Positions 26,284-40,150 of a DNA stretch of 64,000 nt are shown piece by piece. A program made the position numbers and the translations under genes. This DNA is from Acanthosepion lycidas (lineage: Eukaryota; Mollusca; Cephalopoda; Sepiida; Sepiidae), in the NCBI GenBank assembly GCA_963932145.1, contig CAWVQA010000088.1, positions 47,289-111,288 on the forward strand. The letters are read 5' to 3'. Every line of letters starts with the position of its first letter. Position 1 is the stretch's first letter. Below the pieces are notes generated by a model that ran no database searches, was not told where the DNA came from, and saw nothing but the letters and a program-made list of their open reading frames with translations.

Positions 26284-27732
26284 AATTTCATTGTTTTTCT
26301 AATGTTTTCAAAAAGTTATTTATATTTACACACTAGCGTTAAAAAGTAGTCAAAACAGCTTGATTTTGCATGTAAATCGCTATGAAATTAAAAGTTGTGT
26401 AAAACATAAAATCTTAAGTATAACTTTGTCAAAACTTCTGAAACTAGTTAAAATCTATAAGTTTTGATTGATTTCATATCGATTTTCAATAATTTCATTG
26501 TTTTTCTAATGTTTTCAAACAGTTATTGATATTTACAAACTAGCGTTAAAAAGTAGTGAAAAAAGCTAGATTTTGCAATGAAATCGCTATGTAATTAAAA
26601 GTTGTGTAAAACATAAAATCTTAAATATAACTTTGTCAAAACTTCTGAAACTAGTTAAAATCAATAAGTTTTGATTGATTTCATATCGATTTTCAATAAT
26701 TTCATTTTTTTTCTAATGTTTTCAAACAGTTATTGATATTTACAAACTAGCGTTAAAAAGTAGTGAAAAAAGCTAGATTTTGCATGTAAATCGCTATGTA
26801 ATTAAAAGTTGTGTAAAACATAAAATCTTAAATATAACTTTGTCAAAACTTCTGAAACTAGTTAAAATCAATAAGTTTTGATTGATTTCATATCGATTTT
26901 CAATAATTTCATTGTTTTTCTAATGTTTTCAAACAGTTATTGATATTTACAAACTAGCGTTAAAAAGTAGTCAAAACAGCTTGATTTTGCATGTAAATCG
27001 CTATGAAATTGAAAGTTGTGTAAAACATAAAATCTTAAGTATAACTTTGTCAAAACTTCTGAAACTAGTTAAAATCAATAAGTTTTGATTGATTTCATAT
27101 CGATTTTCGATAATTTCATTGTTTTTCTAATGTTTTCAAACAGTTATTGATATTTACAAACTAGCGTTAAAAAGTAGTGAAAAAAGCTAGATTTTGCAAT
27201 GAAATCGCTATGTAATTAAAAGTTGTGTAAAACATAAAATCTTAAATATAACTTTGTCAAAACTTCTGAAACTAGTTAAAATCAATAAGTTTTGATTGAT
27301 TTCATATCGATTTTCAATAATTTCATTGTTTTTCTAATGTTTTCAAACAGTTATTGATATTTACAAACTAGCGTTAAAAAGTAGTGAAAAAACCTAGATT
27401 TTGCATGTAAATCGCTATGTAATTAAAAGTTGTGTAAAACATAAAATCTTAAATATAACTTTGTGAAAACTTCTGAAACTAGTTAAAATCTATAAGTTTT
27501 GATTGATTTCATATCGATTTTCAATAATTTCATTGTTTTTCTAATGTTTTCAACCAGTTATTGATATTTACAAACTAGCGTTAAAAAGTAGTGAAAAAAG
27601 CTAGATTTTGCATGTAAATCGTTATGTAATTAAAAGTTGTGTAAAACATAAAATCTTAAATATAACTTTGTCAAAACTTCTGAAACTAGTTAAAATCAAT
27701 AAGTTTTGATTGATTTCATATCGATTTTCAAT
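26284..27732 (+). repeat. Seven-monomer higher-order unit I, copy 2 (1449 bp)
   Basis: Tandem partner of 24835-26283 in the same seven-monomer order. Differences I noticed are ATCTATAAG instead of ATCAATAAG at the end of its first monomer and CATTTTTTTTC near 26704, both absent from copy 1. Confidence 0.92.
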
Positions 27733-28767
27733 AATTTCATTGTTTTTCTAATGTTTTCAAAAAGTTATTTATATTTACAAACTAGCGTTAAAAAGTAGTG
27801 AAAAAAGCTAGATTTTGCAATGAAATCGCTATGTAATTAAAAGTTGTGTAAAACATAAAATCTTAAATATAACTTTGTCAAAACTTCTGAAACTAGTTAA
27901 AATCAATAAGTTTTGATTGATTTCATATCGATTTTCAATAATTTCATTGTTTTTCTAATGTTTTCAAACAGTTATTTATATTTACAAACTAGCGTTAAAA
28001 AGTAGTGAAAAAAGCTAGATTTTGCAATGAAATCGCTATGTAATTAAAAGTTGTGTAAAACATAAAATCTTAAATATAACTTTGTGAAAACTTCTGAAAC
28101 TAGTTAAAATCTATAAGTTTTGATTGATTTCATATCGATTTTCAATAATTTCATTGTTTTTCTAATGTTTTCAACCAGTTATTGATATTTACAAACTAGC
28201 GTTAAAAAGTAGTGAAAAAAGCTAGATTTTGCATGTAAATCGTTATGTAATTAAAAGTTGTGTAAAACATAAAATCTTAAATATAACTTTGTCAAAACTT
28301 CTGAAACTAGTTAAAATCAATAAGTTTTGATTGATTTCATATCGATTTTCAATAATTTCATTGTTTTTCTAATGTTTTCAAAAAGTTATTTATATTTACA
28401 AACTAGCGTTAAAAAGTAGTCAAAACAGCTTGATTTTGCATGTAAATCGCTATGAAATTAAAAGTTGTGTAAAACATAAAATCTTAAGTATAACTTTGTC
28501 AAAACTTCTGAAACTAGTTAAAATCAATAAGTTTTGATTGATTTCATATCGATTTTCAATAATTTCATTGTTTTTCTAATGTTTTCAAACAGTTATTGAT
28601 ATTTACAAACTAGCGTTAAAAAGTAGTGAAAAAAGCTAGATTTTGCAATGAAATCGCTATGTAATTAAAAGTTGTGTAAAACATAATATCTTAAATATAA
28701 CTTTGTCAAAACTTCTGAAACTAGTTAAAATCAATAAGTTTTGATTGATTTCATATCGATTTTCAAT
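27319..28767 (+). repeat. Seven-monomer higher-order unit II, copy 1 (1449 bp)
   Basis: Order: X-t, PT, K-start with A body, A-t with CAGTTATTTAT, PT, K, Z. It overlaps the last two monomers of unit I copy 2, which shows that the two duplications used different registers. The CAGTTATTTAT marker at 27969 recurs at 29418, exactly 1449 bases on. Confidence 0.9.
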
Positions 28768-30837
28768 AATTTCATTGTTTTTCTAATGTTTTCAAACAGT
28801 TATTGATATTTACAAACTAGCGTTAAAAAGTAGTGAAAAAACCTAGATTTTGCATGTAAATCGCTATGTAATTAAAAGTTGTGTAAAACATAAAATCTTA
28901 AATATAACTTTGTGAAAACTTCTGAAACTAGTTAAAATCTATAAGTTTTGATTGATTTCATATCGATTTTCAATAATTTCATTGTTTTTCTAATGTTTTC
29001 AACCAGTTATTGATATTTACAAACTAGCGTTAAAAAGTAGTGAAAAAAGCTAGATTTTGCATGTAAATCGTTATGTAATTAAAAGTTGTGTAAAACATAA
29101 AATCTTAAATATAACTTTGTCAAAACTTCTGAAACTAGTTAAAATCAATAAGTTTTGATTGATTTCATATCGATTTTCAATAATTTCATTGTTTTTCTAA
29201 TGTTTTCAAAAAGTTATTTATATTTACAAACTAGCGTTAAAAAGTAGTGAAAAAAGCTAGATTTTGCAATGAAATCGCTATGTAATTAAAAGTTGTGTAA
29301 AACATAAAATCTTAAATATAACTTTGTCAAAACTTCTGAAACTAGTTAAAATCAATAAGTTTTGATTGATTTCATATCGATTTTCAATAATTTCATTGTT
29401 TTTCTAATGTTTTCAAACAGTTATTTATATTTACAAACTAGCGTTAAAAAGTAGTGAAAAAAGCTAGATTTTGCAATGAAATCGCTATGTAATTAAAAGT
29501 TGTGTAAAACATAAAATCTTAAATATAACTTTGTGAAAACTTCTGAAACTAGTTAAAATCTATAAGTTTTGATTGATTTCATATCGATTTTCAATAATTT
29601 CATTGTTTTTCTAATGTTTTCAACCAGTTATTGATATTTACAAACTAGCGTTAAAAAGTAGTGAAAAAAGCTAGATTTTGCATGTAAATCGTTATGTAAT
29701 TAAAAGTTGTGTAAAACATAAAATCTTAAATATAACTTTGTCAAAACTTCTGAAACTAGTTAAAATCAATAAGTTTTGATTGATTTCATATCGATTTTCA
29801 ATAATTTCATTGTTTTTCTAATGTTTTCAAAAAGTTATTTATATTTACAAACTAGCGTTAAAAAGTAGTCAAAACAGCTTGATTTTGCATGTAAATCGCT
29901 ATGAAATTAAAAGTTGTGTAAAACATAAAATCTTAAGTATAACTTTGTCAAAACTTCTGAAACTAGTTAAAATCAATAAGTTTTGATTGATTTCATATCG
30001 ATTTTCAATAATTTCATTGTTTTTCTAATGTTTTCAAACAGTTATTGATATTTACAAACTAGCGTTAAAAAGTAGTGAAAAAAGCTAGATTTTGCAATGA
30101 AATCGCTATGTAATTAAAAGTTGTGTAAAACATAATATCTTAAATATAACTTTGTCAAAACTTCTGAAACTAGTTAAAATCAATAAGTTTTGATTGATTT
30201 CATATCGATTTTCAATAATTTCATTGTTTTTCTAATGTTTTCAAACAGTTATTGATATTTACAAACTAGCGTTAAAAAGTAGTGAAAAAAGCTAGATTTT
30301 GCAATGAAATCGCTATGTAATTAAAAGTTGTGTAAAACATAAAATCTTAAATATAACTTTGTCAAAACTTCTGAAACTAGTTAAAATCAATAAGTTTTGA
30401 TTGATTTCATATCGATTTTCAATAATTTCATTGTTTTTCTAATGTTTTCAAACAGTTATTGATATTTACAAACTAGCGTTAAAAAGTAGTGAAAAAAGCT
30501 AGATTTTGCATGTAAATCGCTATGTAATTAAAAGTTGTGTAAAACATAAAATCTTAAATATAACTTTGTCAAAACTTCTGAAACTAGTTAAAATCAATAA
30601 GTTTTGATTGATTTCATATCGATTTTCAATAATTTCATTGTTTTTCTAATGTTTTCAAACAGTTATTGATATTTACAACCTAGCGTTAAAAAGTAGTGAA
30701 AACAGCTTGATTTTGCATGTAAATCGCTATGAAATTAAAAGTTGTGTAAAACATAAAATCTTAAATATAACTTTGTCAAAACTTCTGAAACTAGTTAAAA
30801 TCAATAAGTTTTGATTGATTTCATATCGATTTTCAAT
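28768..30837 (+). repeat. Ten-monomer higher-order unit (2070 bp), beginning with unit II copy 2
   Basis: The first seven monomers (28768-30216) are unit II copy 2. With A, B and E (TACAACCTAGCG) they make the full 10-mer: X-t, PT, K/A, A-t, PT, K, Z, A, B, E. It matches 40151-42220 at an offset of 11383 bases and 42221-44290 at 13453. Confidence 0.9.
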
Positions 30838-31599
30838 AATTTCATTGTTTTTCTAATGTTTTCAAACAGTTATTGATATTTACAAACTAGCGTTAAAAAG
30901 TAGTGAAAAAAGCTAGATTTTGCAATGAAATCGCTATGTAATTAAAAGTTGTGTAAAACATAAAATCTTAAATATAACTTTGTCAAAACTTCTGAAACTA
31001 GTTAAAATCAATAAGTTTTGATTGATTTCATATCGATTTTCAATAATTTCATTGTTTTTCTAATGTTTTCAAACAGTTATTGATATTTACAAACTAGCGT
31101 TAAAAAGTAGTCAAAACAGCTTGATTTTGCATGTAAATCGCTATGAAATTAAAAGTTGTGTAAAACATAAAATCTTAAGTATAACTTTGTCAAAACTTCT
31201 GAAACTAGTTAAAATCAATAAGTTTTGATTGATTTCATATCGATTTTCGATAATTTCATTGTTTTTCTAATGTTTTCAAACAGTTATTGATATTTACAAA
31301 CTAGCGTTAAAAAGTAGTGAAAAAAGCTAGATTTTGCAATGAAATCGCTATGTAATTAAAAGTTGTGTAAAACATAAAATCTTAAATATAACTTTGTCAA
31401 AACTTCTGAAACTAGTTAAAATCAATAAGTTTTGATTGATTTCATATCGATTTTCAATAATTTCATTGTTTTTCTAATGTTTTCAAACAGTTATTGATAT
31501 ATACAAACTAGCGTTAAAAAGTAGTCAAAACAGCTAGATTTTTCATGTAAATCGCTATGAAATTAAAAGTTGTGTAAAACATAAAATCTTAAGTATAAC

Positions 31600-34500
31600 T
31601 TTGTCGAAACTTCTGAAACTAGTTAAAATCAATAAGTTTTGATTGATTTCATATCGATTTTCGATAATTTCATTGTTTTTCTAATGTTTTCAAACAGTTA
31701 TTGATATTTACAAACTAGCGTTAAAAAGTAGTGAAAAAAGCTAGATTTTGCAATGAAATCGCTATGTAATTAAAAGTTGTGTAAAACATAAAATCTTAAA
31801 TATAACTTTGTCAAAACTTCTGAAACTAGTTAAAATCAATAAGTTTTGATTGATTTCATATCGATTTTCAATAATTTCATTGTTTTTCTAATGTTTTCAA
31901 AAAGTTATTTATATTTACAAACTAGCGTTAAAAAGTAGTCAAAACAGCTTGATTTTGCATGTAAATCGCTATGAAATTAAAAGTTGTGTAAAACATAAAA
32001 TCTTAAGTATAACTTTGTCAAAACTTCTGAAACTAGTTAAAATCAATAAGTTTTGATTGATTTCATATCGATTTTCAATAATTTCATTGTTTTTCTAATG
32101 TTTTCAAACAGTTATTGATATTTACAAACTAGCGTTAAAAAGTAGTGAAAAAAGCTAGATTTTGCAATGAAATCGCTATGTAATTAAAAGTTGTGTAAAA
32201 CATAATATCTTAAATATAACTTTGTCAAAACTTCTGAAACTAGTTAAAATCAATAAGTTTTGATTGATTTCATATCGATTTTCAATAATTTCATTGTTTT
32301 TCTAATGTTTTCAAACAGTTATTGATATTTACAAACTAGCGTTAAAAAGTAGTGAAAAAAGCTAGATTTTGCAATGAAATCGCTATGTAATTAAAAGTTG
32401 TGTAAAACATAAAATCTTAAATATAACTTTGTCAAAACTTCTGAAACTAGTTAAAATCAATAAGTTTTGATTGATTTCATATCGATTTTCAATAATTTCA
32501 TTGTTTTTCTAATGTTTTCAAACAGTTATTGATATTTACAAACTAGCGTTAAAAAGTAGTGAAAAAAGCTAGATTTTGCATGTAAATCGCTATGTAATTA
32601 AAAGTTGTGTAAAACATAATATCTTAAATATAACTTTGTCAAAACTTCTGAAACTAGTTAAAATCAATAAGTTTTGATTGATTTCATATCGATTTTCAAT
32701 AATTTCATTGTTTTTCTAATGTTTTCAAACAGTTATTGATATTTACAAACTAGCGTTAAAAAGTAGTCAAAACAGCTTGATTTTGCATGTAAATCGCTAT
32801 GAAATTAAAAGTTGTGTAAAACATAAAATCTTAAGTATAACTTTGTCAAAACTTCTGAAACTAGTTAAAATCAATAAGTTTTGATTGATTTCATATCGAT
32901 TTTCGATAATTTCATTGTTTTTCTAATGTTTTCAAACAGTTATTGATATTTACAAACTAGCGTTAAAAAGTAGTGAAAAAAGCTAGATTTTGCAATGAAA
33001 TCGCTATGTAATTAAAAGTTGTGTAAAACATAAAATCTTAAATATAACTTTGTCAAAACTTCTGAAACTAGTTAAAATCAATAAGTTTTGATTGATTTCA
33101 TATCGATTTTCAATAATTTCATTGTTTTTCTAATGTTTTCAAACAGTTATTGATATTTACAAACTAGCGTTAAAAAGTAGTCAAAACAGCTTGATTTTGC
33201 ATGTAAATCGCTATGAAATTAAAAGTTGTGTAAAACATAAAATCTTAAGTATAACTTTGTCAAAACTTCTGAAACTAGTTAAAATCAATAAGTTTTGATT
33301 GATTTCATATCGATTTTCGATAATTTCATTGTTTTTCTAATGTTTTCAAACAGTTATTGATATTTACAAACTAGCGTTAAAAAGTAGTGAAAAAAGCTAG
33401 ATTTTGCAATGAAATCGCTATGTAATTAAAAGTTGTGTAAAACATAAAATCTTAAATATAACTTTGTCAAAACTTCTGAAACTAGTTAAAATCAATAAGT
33501 TTTGATTGATTTCATATCGATTTTCAATAATTTCATTGTTTTTCTAATGTTTTCAAACAGTTATTGATATTTACAAACTAGCGTTAAAAAGTAGTGAAAA
33601 AACCTAGATTTTGCATGTAAATCGCTATGTAATTAAAAGTTGTGTAAAACATAAAATCTTAAATATAACTTTGTGAAAACTTCTGAAACTAGTTAAAATC
33701 TATAAGTTTTGATTGATTTCATATCGATTTTCAATAATTTCATTGTTTTTCTAATGTTTTCAACCAGTTATTGATATTTACAAACTAGCGTTAAAAAGTA
33801 GTGAAAAAAGCTAGATTTTGCATGTAAATCGTTATGTAATTAAAAGTTGTGTAAAACATAAAATCTTAAATATAACTTTGTCAAAACTTCTGAAACTAGT
33901 TAAAATCAATATGTTTTGATTGATTTCATATCGATTTTCAATAATTTCATTGTTTTTCTAATGTTTTCAAAAAGTTATTTATATTTACAAACTAGCGTTA
34001 AAAAGTAGTCAAAACAGCTTGATTTTGCATGTAAATCGCTATGAAATTAAAAGTTGTGTAAAACATAAAATCTTAAGTATAACTTTGTCAAAACTTCTGA
34101 AACTAGTTAAAATCAATAAGTTTTGATTGATTTCATATCGATTTTCAATAATTTCATTGTTTTTCTAATGTTTTCAAACAGTTATTGATATTTACAAACT
34201 AGCGTTAAAAAGTAGTGAAAAAAGCTAGATTTTGCAATGAAATCGCTATGTAATTAAAAGTTGTGTAAAACATAAAATCTTAAATATAACTTTGTCAAAA
34301 CTTCTGAAACTAGTTAAAATCAATAAGTTTTGATTGATTTCATATCGATTTTCAATAATTTCATTGTTTTTCTAATGTTTTCAAACAGTTATTGATATTT
34401 ACAAACTAGCGTTAAAAAGTAGTGAAAAAAGCTAGATTTTGCAATGAAATCGCTATGTAATTAAAAGTTGTGTAAAACATAAAATCTTAAATATAACTTT

Positions 34501-37500
34501 GTCAAAACTTCTGAAACTAGTTAAAATCAATAAGTTTTGATTGATTTCATATCGATTTTCAATAATTTCATTGTTTTTCTAATGTTTTCAAACAGTTATT
34601 GATATTTACAAACTAGCGTTAAAAAGTAGTGAAAAAAGCTAGATTTTGCATGTAAATCGCTATGTAATTAAAAGTTGTGTAAAACATAAAATCTTAAATA
34701 TAACTTTGTGAAAACTTCTGAAACTAGTTAAAATCAATAAGTTTTGATTGATTTCATATCGATTTTCAATAATTTCATTGTTTTTCTAATGTTTTCAAAC
34801 AGTTATTGATATTTACAAACTAGCGTTAAAAAGTAGTGAAAAAAGCTAGATTTTGCATGTAAATCGCTATGTAATTAAAAGTTGTGTAAAACATAAAATC
34901 TTAAATATAACTTTGTGAAAACTTCTGAAACTAGTTAAAATCTATAAGTTTTGATTGATTTCATATCGATTTTCAATAATTTCATTGTTTTTCTAATGTT
35001 TTCAACCAGTTATTGATATTTACAAACTAGCGTTAAAAAGTAGTGAAAAAAGCTAGATTTTGCATGTAAATCGTTATGTAATTAAAAGTTGTGTAAAACA
35101 TAAAATCTTAAATATAACTTTGTCAAAACTTCTGAAACTAGTTAAAATCAATAAGTTTTGATTGATTTCATATCGATTTTCAATAATTTCATTGTTTTTC
35201 TAATGTTTTCAAAAAGTTATTTATATTTACAAACTAGCGTTAAAAAGTAGTCAAAACAGCTTGATTTTGCATGTAAATCGCTATGAAATTAAAAGTTGTG
35301 TAAAACATAAAATCTTAAGTATAACTTTGTCAAAACTTCTGAAACTAGTTAAAATCAATAAGTTTTGATTGATTTCATATCGATTTTCAATAATTTCATT
35401 GTTTTTCTAATGTTTTCAAACAGTTATTGATATTTACAAACTAGCGTTAAAAAGTAGTGAAAAAAGCTAGATTTTGCAATGAAATCGCTATGTAATTAAA
35501 AGTTGTGTAAAACATAAAATCTTAAATATAACTTTGTCAAAACTTCTGAAACTAGTTAAAATCAATAAGTTTTGATTGATTTCATATCGATTTTCAATAA
35601 TTTCATTGTTTTTCTAATGTTTTCAAACAGTTATTGATATTTACAAACTAGCGTTAAAAAGTAGTGAAAAAAGCTAGATTTTGCAATGAAATCGCTATGT
35701 AATTAAAAGTTGTGTAAAACATAAAATCTTAAATATAACTTTGTCAAAACTTCTGAAACTAGTTAAAATCAATAAGTTTTGATTGATTTCATATCGATTT
35801 TCAATAATTTCATTGTTTTTCTAATGTTTTCAAACAGTTATTGATATTTACAAACTAGCGTTAAAAAGTAGTGAAAAAAGCTAGATTTTGCATGTAAATC
35901 GCTATGTAATTAAAAGTTGTGTAAAACATAAAATCTTAAATATAACTTTGTCAAAACTTCTGAAACTAGTTAAAATCAATAAGTTTTGATTGATTTCATA
36001 TCGATTTTCAATAATTTCATTGTTTTTCTAATGTTTTCAAAAAGTTATTTATATTTACAAACTAGCGTTAAAAAGTAGTCAAAACAGCTTGATTTTGCAT
36101 GTAAATCGCTATGAAATTAAAAGTTGTGTAAAACATAAAATCTTAAGTATAACTTTGTCAAAACTTCTGAAACTAGTTAAAATCAATAAGTTTTGATTGA
36201 TTTCATATCGATTTTCAATAATTTCATTGTTTTTCTAATGTTTTCAAACAGTTATTGATATTTACAAACTAGCGTTAAAAAGTAGTGAAAAAAGCTAGAT
36301 TTTGCAATGAAATCGCTATGTAATTAAAAGTTGTGTAAAACATAAAATCTTAAATATAACTTTGTCAAAACTTCTGAAACTAGTTAAAATCAATAAGTTT
36401 TGATTGATTTCATATCGATTTTCAATAATTTCATTGTTTTTCTAATGTTTTCAAACAGTTATTGATATTTACAAACTAGCGTTAAAAAGAAGTGAAAAAA
36501 GCTAGATTTTGCATGTAAATCGCTATGTAATTAAAAGTTGTGTAAAACATAAAATCTTAAATATAACTTTGTCAAAACTTCTGAAACTAGTTAAAATCAA
36601 TAAGTTTTGATTGATTTCATATCGATTTTCAATAATTTCATTGTTTTTCTAATGTTTTCAAACAGTTATTGATATTTACAAACTAGCGTTAAAAAGTAGT
36701 CAAAACAGCTTGATTTTGCATGTAAATCGCTATGAAATTAAAAGTTGTGTAAAACATAAAATCTTAAGTATAACTTTGTCAAAACTTCTGAAACTAGTTA
36801 AAATCAATAAGTTTTGATTGATTTCATATCGATTTTCGATAATTTCATTGTTTTTCTAATGTTTTCAAACAGTTATTGATATTTACAAACTAGCGTTAAA
36901 AAGTAGTGAAAAAAGCTAGATTTTGCAATGAAATCGCTATGTAATTAAAGTTGTGTAAAACATAAAATCTTAAATATAACTTTGTCAAAACTTCTGAAAC
37001 TAGTTAAAATCAATAAGTTTTGATTGATTTCATATCGATTTTCAATAATTTCATTGTTTTTCTAATGTTTTCAAACAGTTATTGATATTTACAAACTAGC
37101 GTTAAAAAGTAGTGAAAAAAGCTAGATTTTGCATGTAAATCGTTATGTAATTAAAAGTTGTGTAAAACATAAAATCTTAAATATAACTTTGTCAAAACTT
37201 CTGAAACTAGTTAAAATCAATAAGTTTTGATTGATTTCATATCGATTTTCAATAATTTCATTGTTTTTCTAATGTTTTCAAAAAGTTATTTATATTTACA
37301 CACTAGCGTTAAAAAGTAGTCAAAACAGCTTGATTTTGCATGTAAATCGCTATGAAATTAAAAGTTGTGTAAAACATAAAATCTTAAATATAACTTTGTG
37401 AAAACTTCTGAAACTAGTTAAAATCTATAAGTTTTGATTGATTTCATATCGATTTTCAATAATTTCATTGTTTTTCTAATGTTTTCAACCAGTTATTGAT

Positions 37501-39943
37501 ATTTACAAACTAGCGTTAAAAAGTAGTGAAAAAAGCTAGATTTTGCATGTAAATCGTTATGTAATTAAAAGTTGTGTAAAACATAAAATCTTAAATATAA
37601 CTTTGTCAAAACTTCTGAAACTAGTTAAAATCAATAAGTTTTGATTGATTTCATATCGATTTTCAATAATTTCATTGTTTTTCTAATGTTTTCAAAAAGT
37701 TATTTATATTTACAAACTAGCGTTAAAAAGTAGTGTAAAAAGCTAGATTTTGCAATGAAATCGCTATGTAATTAAAAGTTGTGTAAAACATAAAATCTTA
37801 AATATAACTTTGTCAAAACTTCTGAAACTAGTTAAAATCAATAAGTTTTGATTGATTTCATATCGATTTTCAATAATTTCATTGTTTTTCTAATGTTTTC
37901 AAACAGTTATTGATATTTACAAACTAGCGTTAAAAAGTAGTGAAAAAAGCTAGATTTTGCAATGAAATCGCTATGTAATTAAAAGTTGTGTAAAACATAA
38001 AATCTTAAATATAACTTTGTGAAAACTTCTGAAACTAGTTAAAATCTATAAGTTTTGATTGATTTCATATCGATTTTCAATAATTTCATTGTTTTTCTAA
38101 TGTTTTCCACCAGTTATTGATATTTACAAACTAGCGTTAAAAAGTAGTGAAAAAAGCTAGATTTTGCATGTAAATCGTTATGTAATTAAAAGTTGTGTAA
38201 AACATAAAATCTTAAATATAACTTTGTCAAAACTTCTGAAACTAGTTAAAATCAATAAGTTTTGATTGATTTCATATCGATTTTCAATAATTTCATTGTT
38301 TTTCTAATGTTTTCAAAAAGTTATTTATATTTACAAACTAGCGTTAAAAAGTAGTCAAAACAGCTTGATTTTGCATGTAAATCGCTATGAAATTAAAAGT
38401 TGTGTAAAACATAAAATCTTAAGTATAACTTTGTCAAAACTTCTGAAACTAGTTAAAATCAATAAGTTTTGATTGATTTCATATCGATTTTCAATAATTT
38501 CATTGTTTTTCTAATGTTTTCAAACAGTTATTGATATTTACAAACTAGCGTTAAAAAGTAGTGAAAAAAGCTAGATTTTGCAATGAAATCGCTATGTAAT
38601 TAAAAGTTGTGTAAAACATAATATCTTAAATATAACTTTGTCAAAACTTCTGAAACTAGTTAAAATCAATAAGTTTTGATTGATTTCATATCGATTTTCA
38701 ATAATTTCATTGTTTTTCTAATGTTTTCAAACAGTTATTGATATTTACAAACTAGCGTTAAAAAGTAGTGAAAAAAGCTAGATTTTGCAATGAAATCGCT
38801 ATGTAATTAAAAGTTGTGTAAAACATAAAATCTTAAATATAACTTTGTCAAAACTTCTGAAACTAGTTAAAATCAATAAGTTTTGATTGATTTCATATCG
38901 ATTTTCAATAATTTCATTGTTTTTCTAATGTTTTCAAACAGTTATTCATATTTACAAACTAGCGTTAAAAAGTAGTGAAAAAAGCTAGATTTTGCATGTA
39001 AATCGCTATGTAATTAAAAGTTGTGTAAAACATAAAATCTTAAATATAACTTTGTCAAAACTTCTGAAACTAGTTAAAATCAATAAGTTTTGATTGATTT
39101 CATATCGATTTTCAATAATTTCATTGTTTTTCTAATGTTTTCAAACAGTTATTGATATTTACAAACTAGCGTTAAAAAGTAGTGAAAACAGCTTGATTTT
39201 GCATGTAAATCGCTATGAAATTAAAAGTTGTGTAAAACATAAAATCTTAAATATAACTTTGTCAAAACTTCTGAAACTAGTTAAAATCAATAAGTTTTGA
39301 TTGATTTCATATCGATTTTCAATAATTTCATTGTTTTTCTAATGTTTTCAAACAGTTATTGATATTTACAAACTAGCGTTAAAAAGTAGTGAAAAAAGCT
39401 AGATTTTGCATGTAAATCGCTATGTAATTAAAAGTTGTGTAAAACATAAAATCTTAAATATAACTTTGTCAAAACTTCTGAAACTAGTTAAAATCAATAA
39501 GTTTTGATTGATTTCATATCGATTTTCAATAATTTCATTGTTTTTCTAATGTTTTCAAACAGTTATTGATATTTACAAACTAGCGTTAAAAAGTAGTCAA
39601 AACAGCTTGATTTTGCATGTAAATCGCTATGAAATTAAAAGTTGTGTAAAACATAAAATCTTAAGTATAACTTTGTCAAAACTTCTGAAACTAGTTAAAA
39701 TCAATAAGTTTTGATTGATTTCATATCGATTTTCGATAATTTCATTGTTTTTCTAATGTTTTCAAACAGTTATTGATATTTACAAACTAGCGTTAAAAAG
39801 TAGTGAAAAAAGCTAGATTTTGCAATGAAATCGCTATGTAATTAAAGTTGTGTAAAACATAAAATCTTAAATATAACTTTGTCAAAACTTCTGAAACTAG
39901 TTAAAATCAATAAGTTTTGATTGATTTCATATCGATTTTCAAT
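31600..39943 (+). repeat. Long segmental duplication, copy 2 (about 8.3 kb)
   Basis: Partner of 15870-24006. Relative to copy 1 it has two extra monomers (X-t and PT at 33529-33942), one monomer where copy 1 has three (34771-34977), and one extra B monomer at 39324-39530. All differences are whole-monomer steps, so the offset moves from 15730 to 16144, back to 15730, then to 15937. This is what unequal exchange between repeats in register would leave. Confidence 0.9.
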
Positions 39944-40150
39944 AATTTCATTGTTTTTCTAATGTTTTCAAACAGTTATTGATATTTACAAACTAGCGTT
40001 AAAAAGTAGTGAAAAAAGCTAGATTTTGCATGTAAATCGCTATGTAATTAAAAGTTGTGTAAAACATAAAATCTTAAATATAACTTTGTCAAAACTTCTG
40101 AAACTAGTTAAAATCTATAAGTTTTGATTGATTTCATATCGATTTTCAAT

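Noticed and set aside
26698..26720. Poly-T run near 26704 as a possible terminator or retroposon tail
   Set aside because: It is a single G-to-T substitution in the normal CATTGTTTTTC word, giving CATTTTTTTTC, in one monomer.
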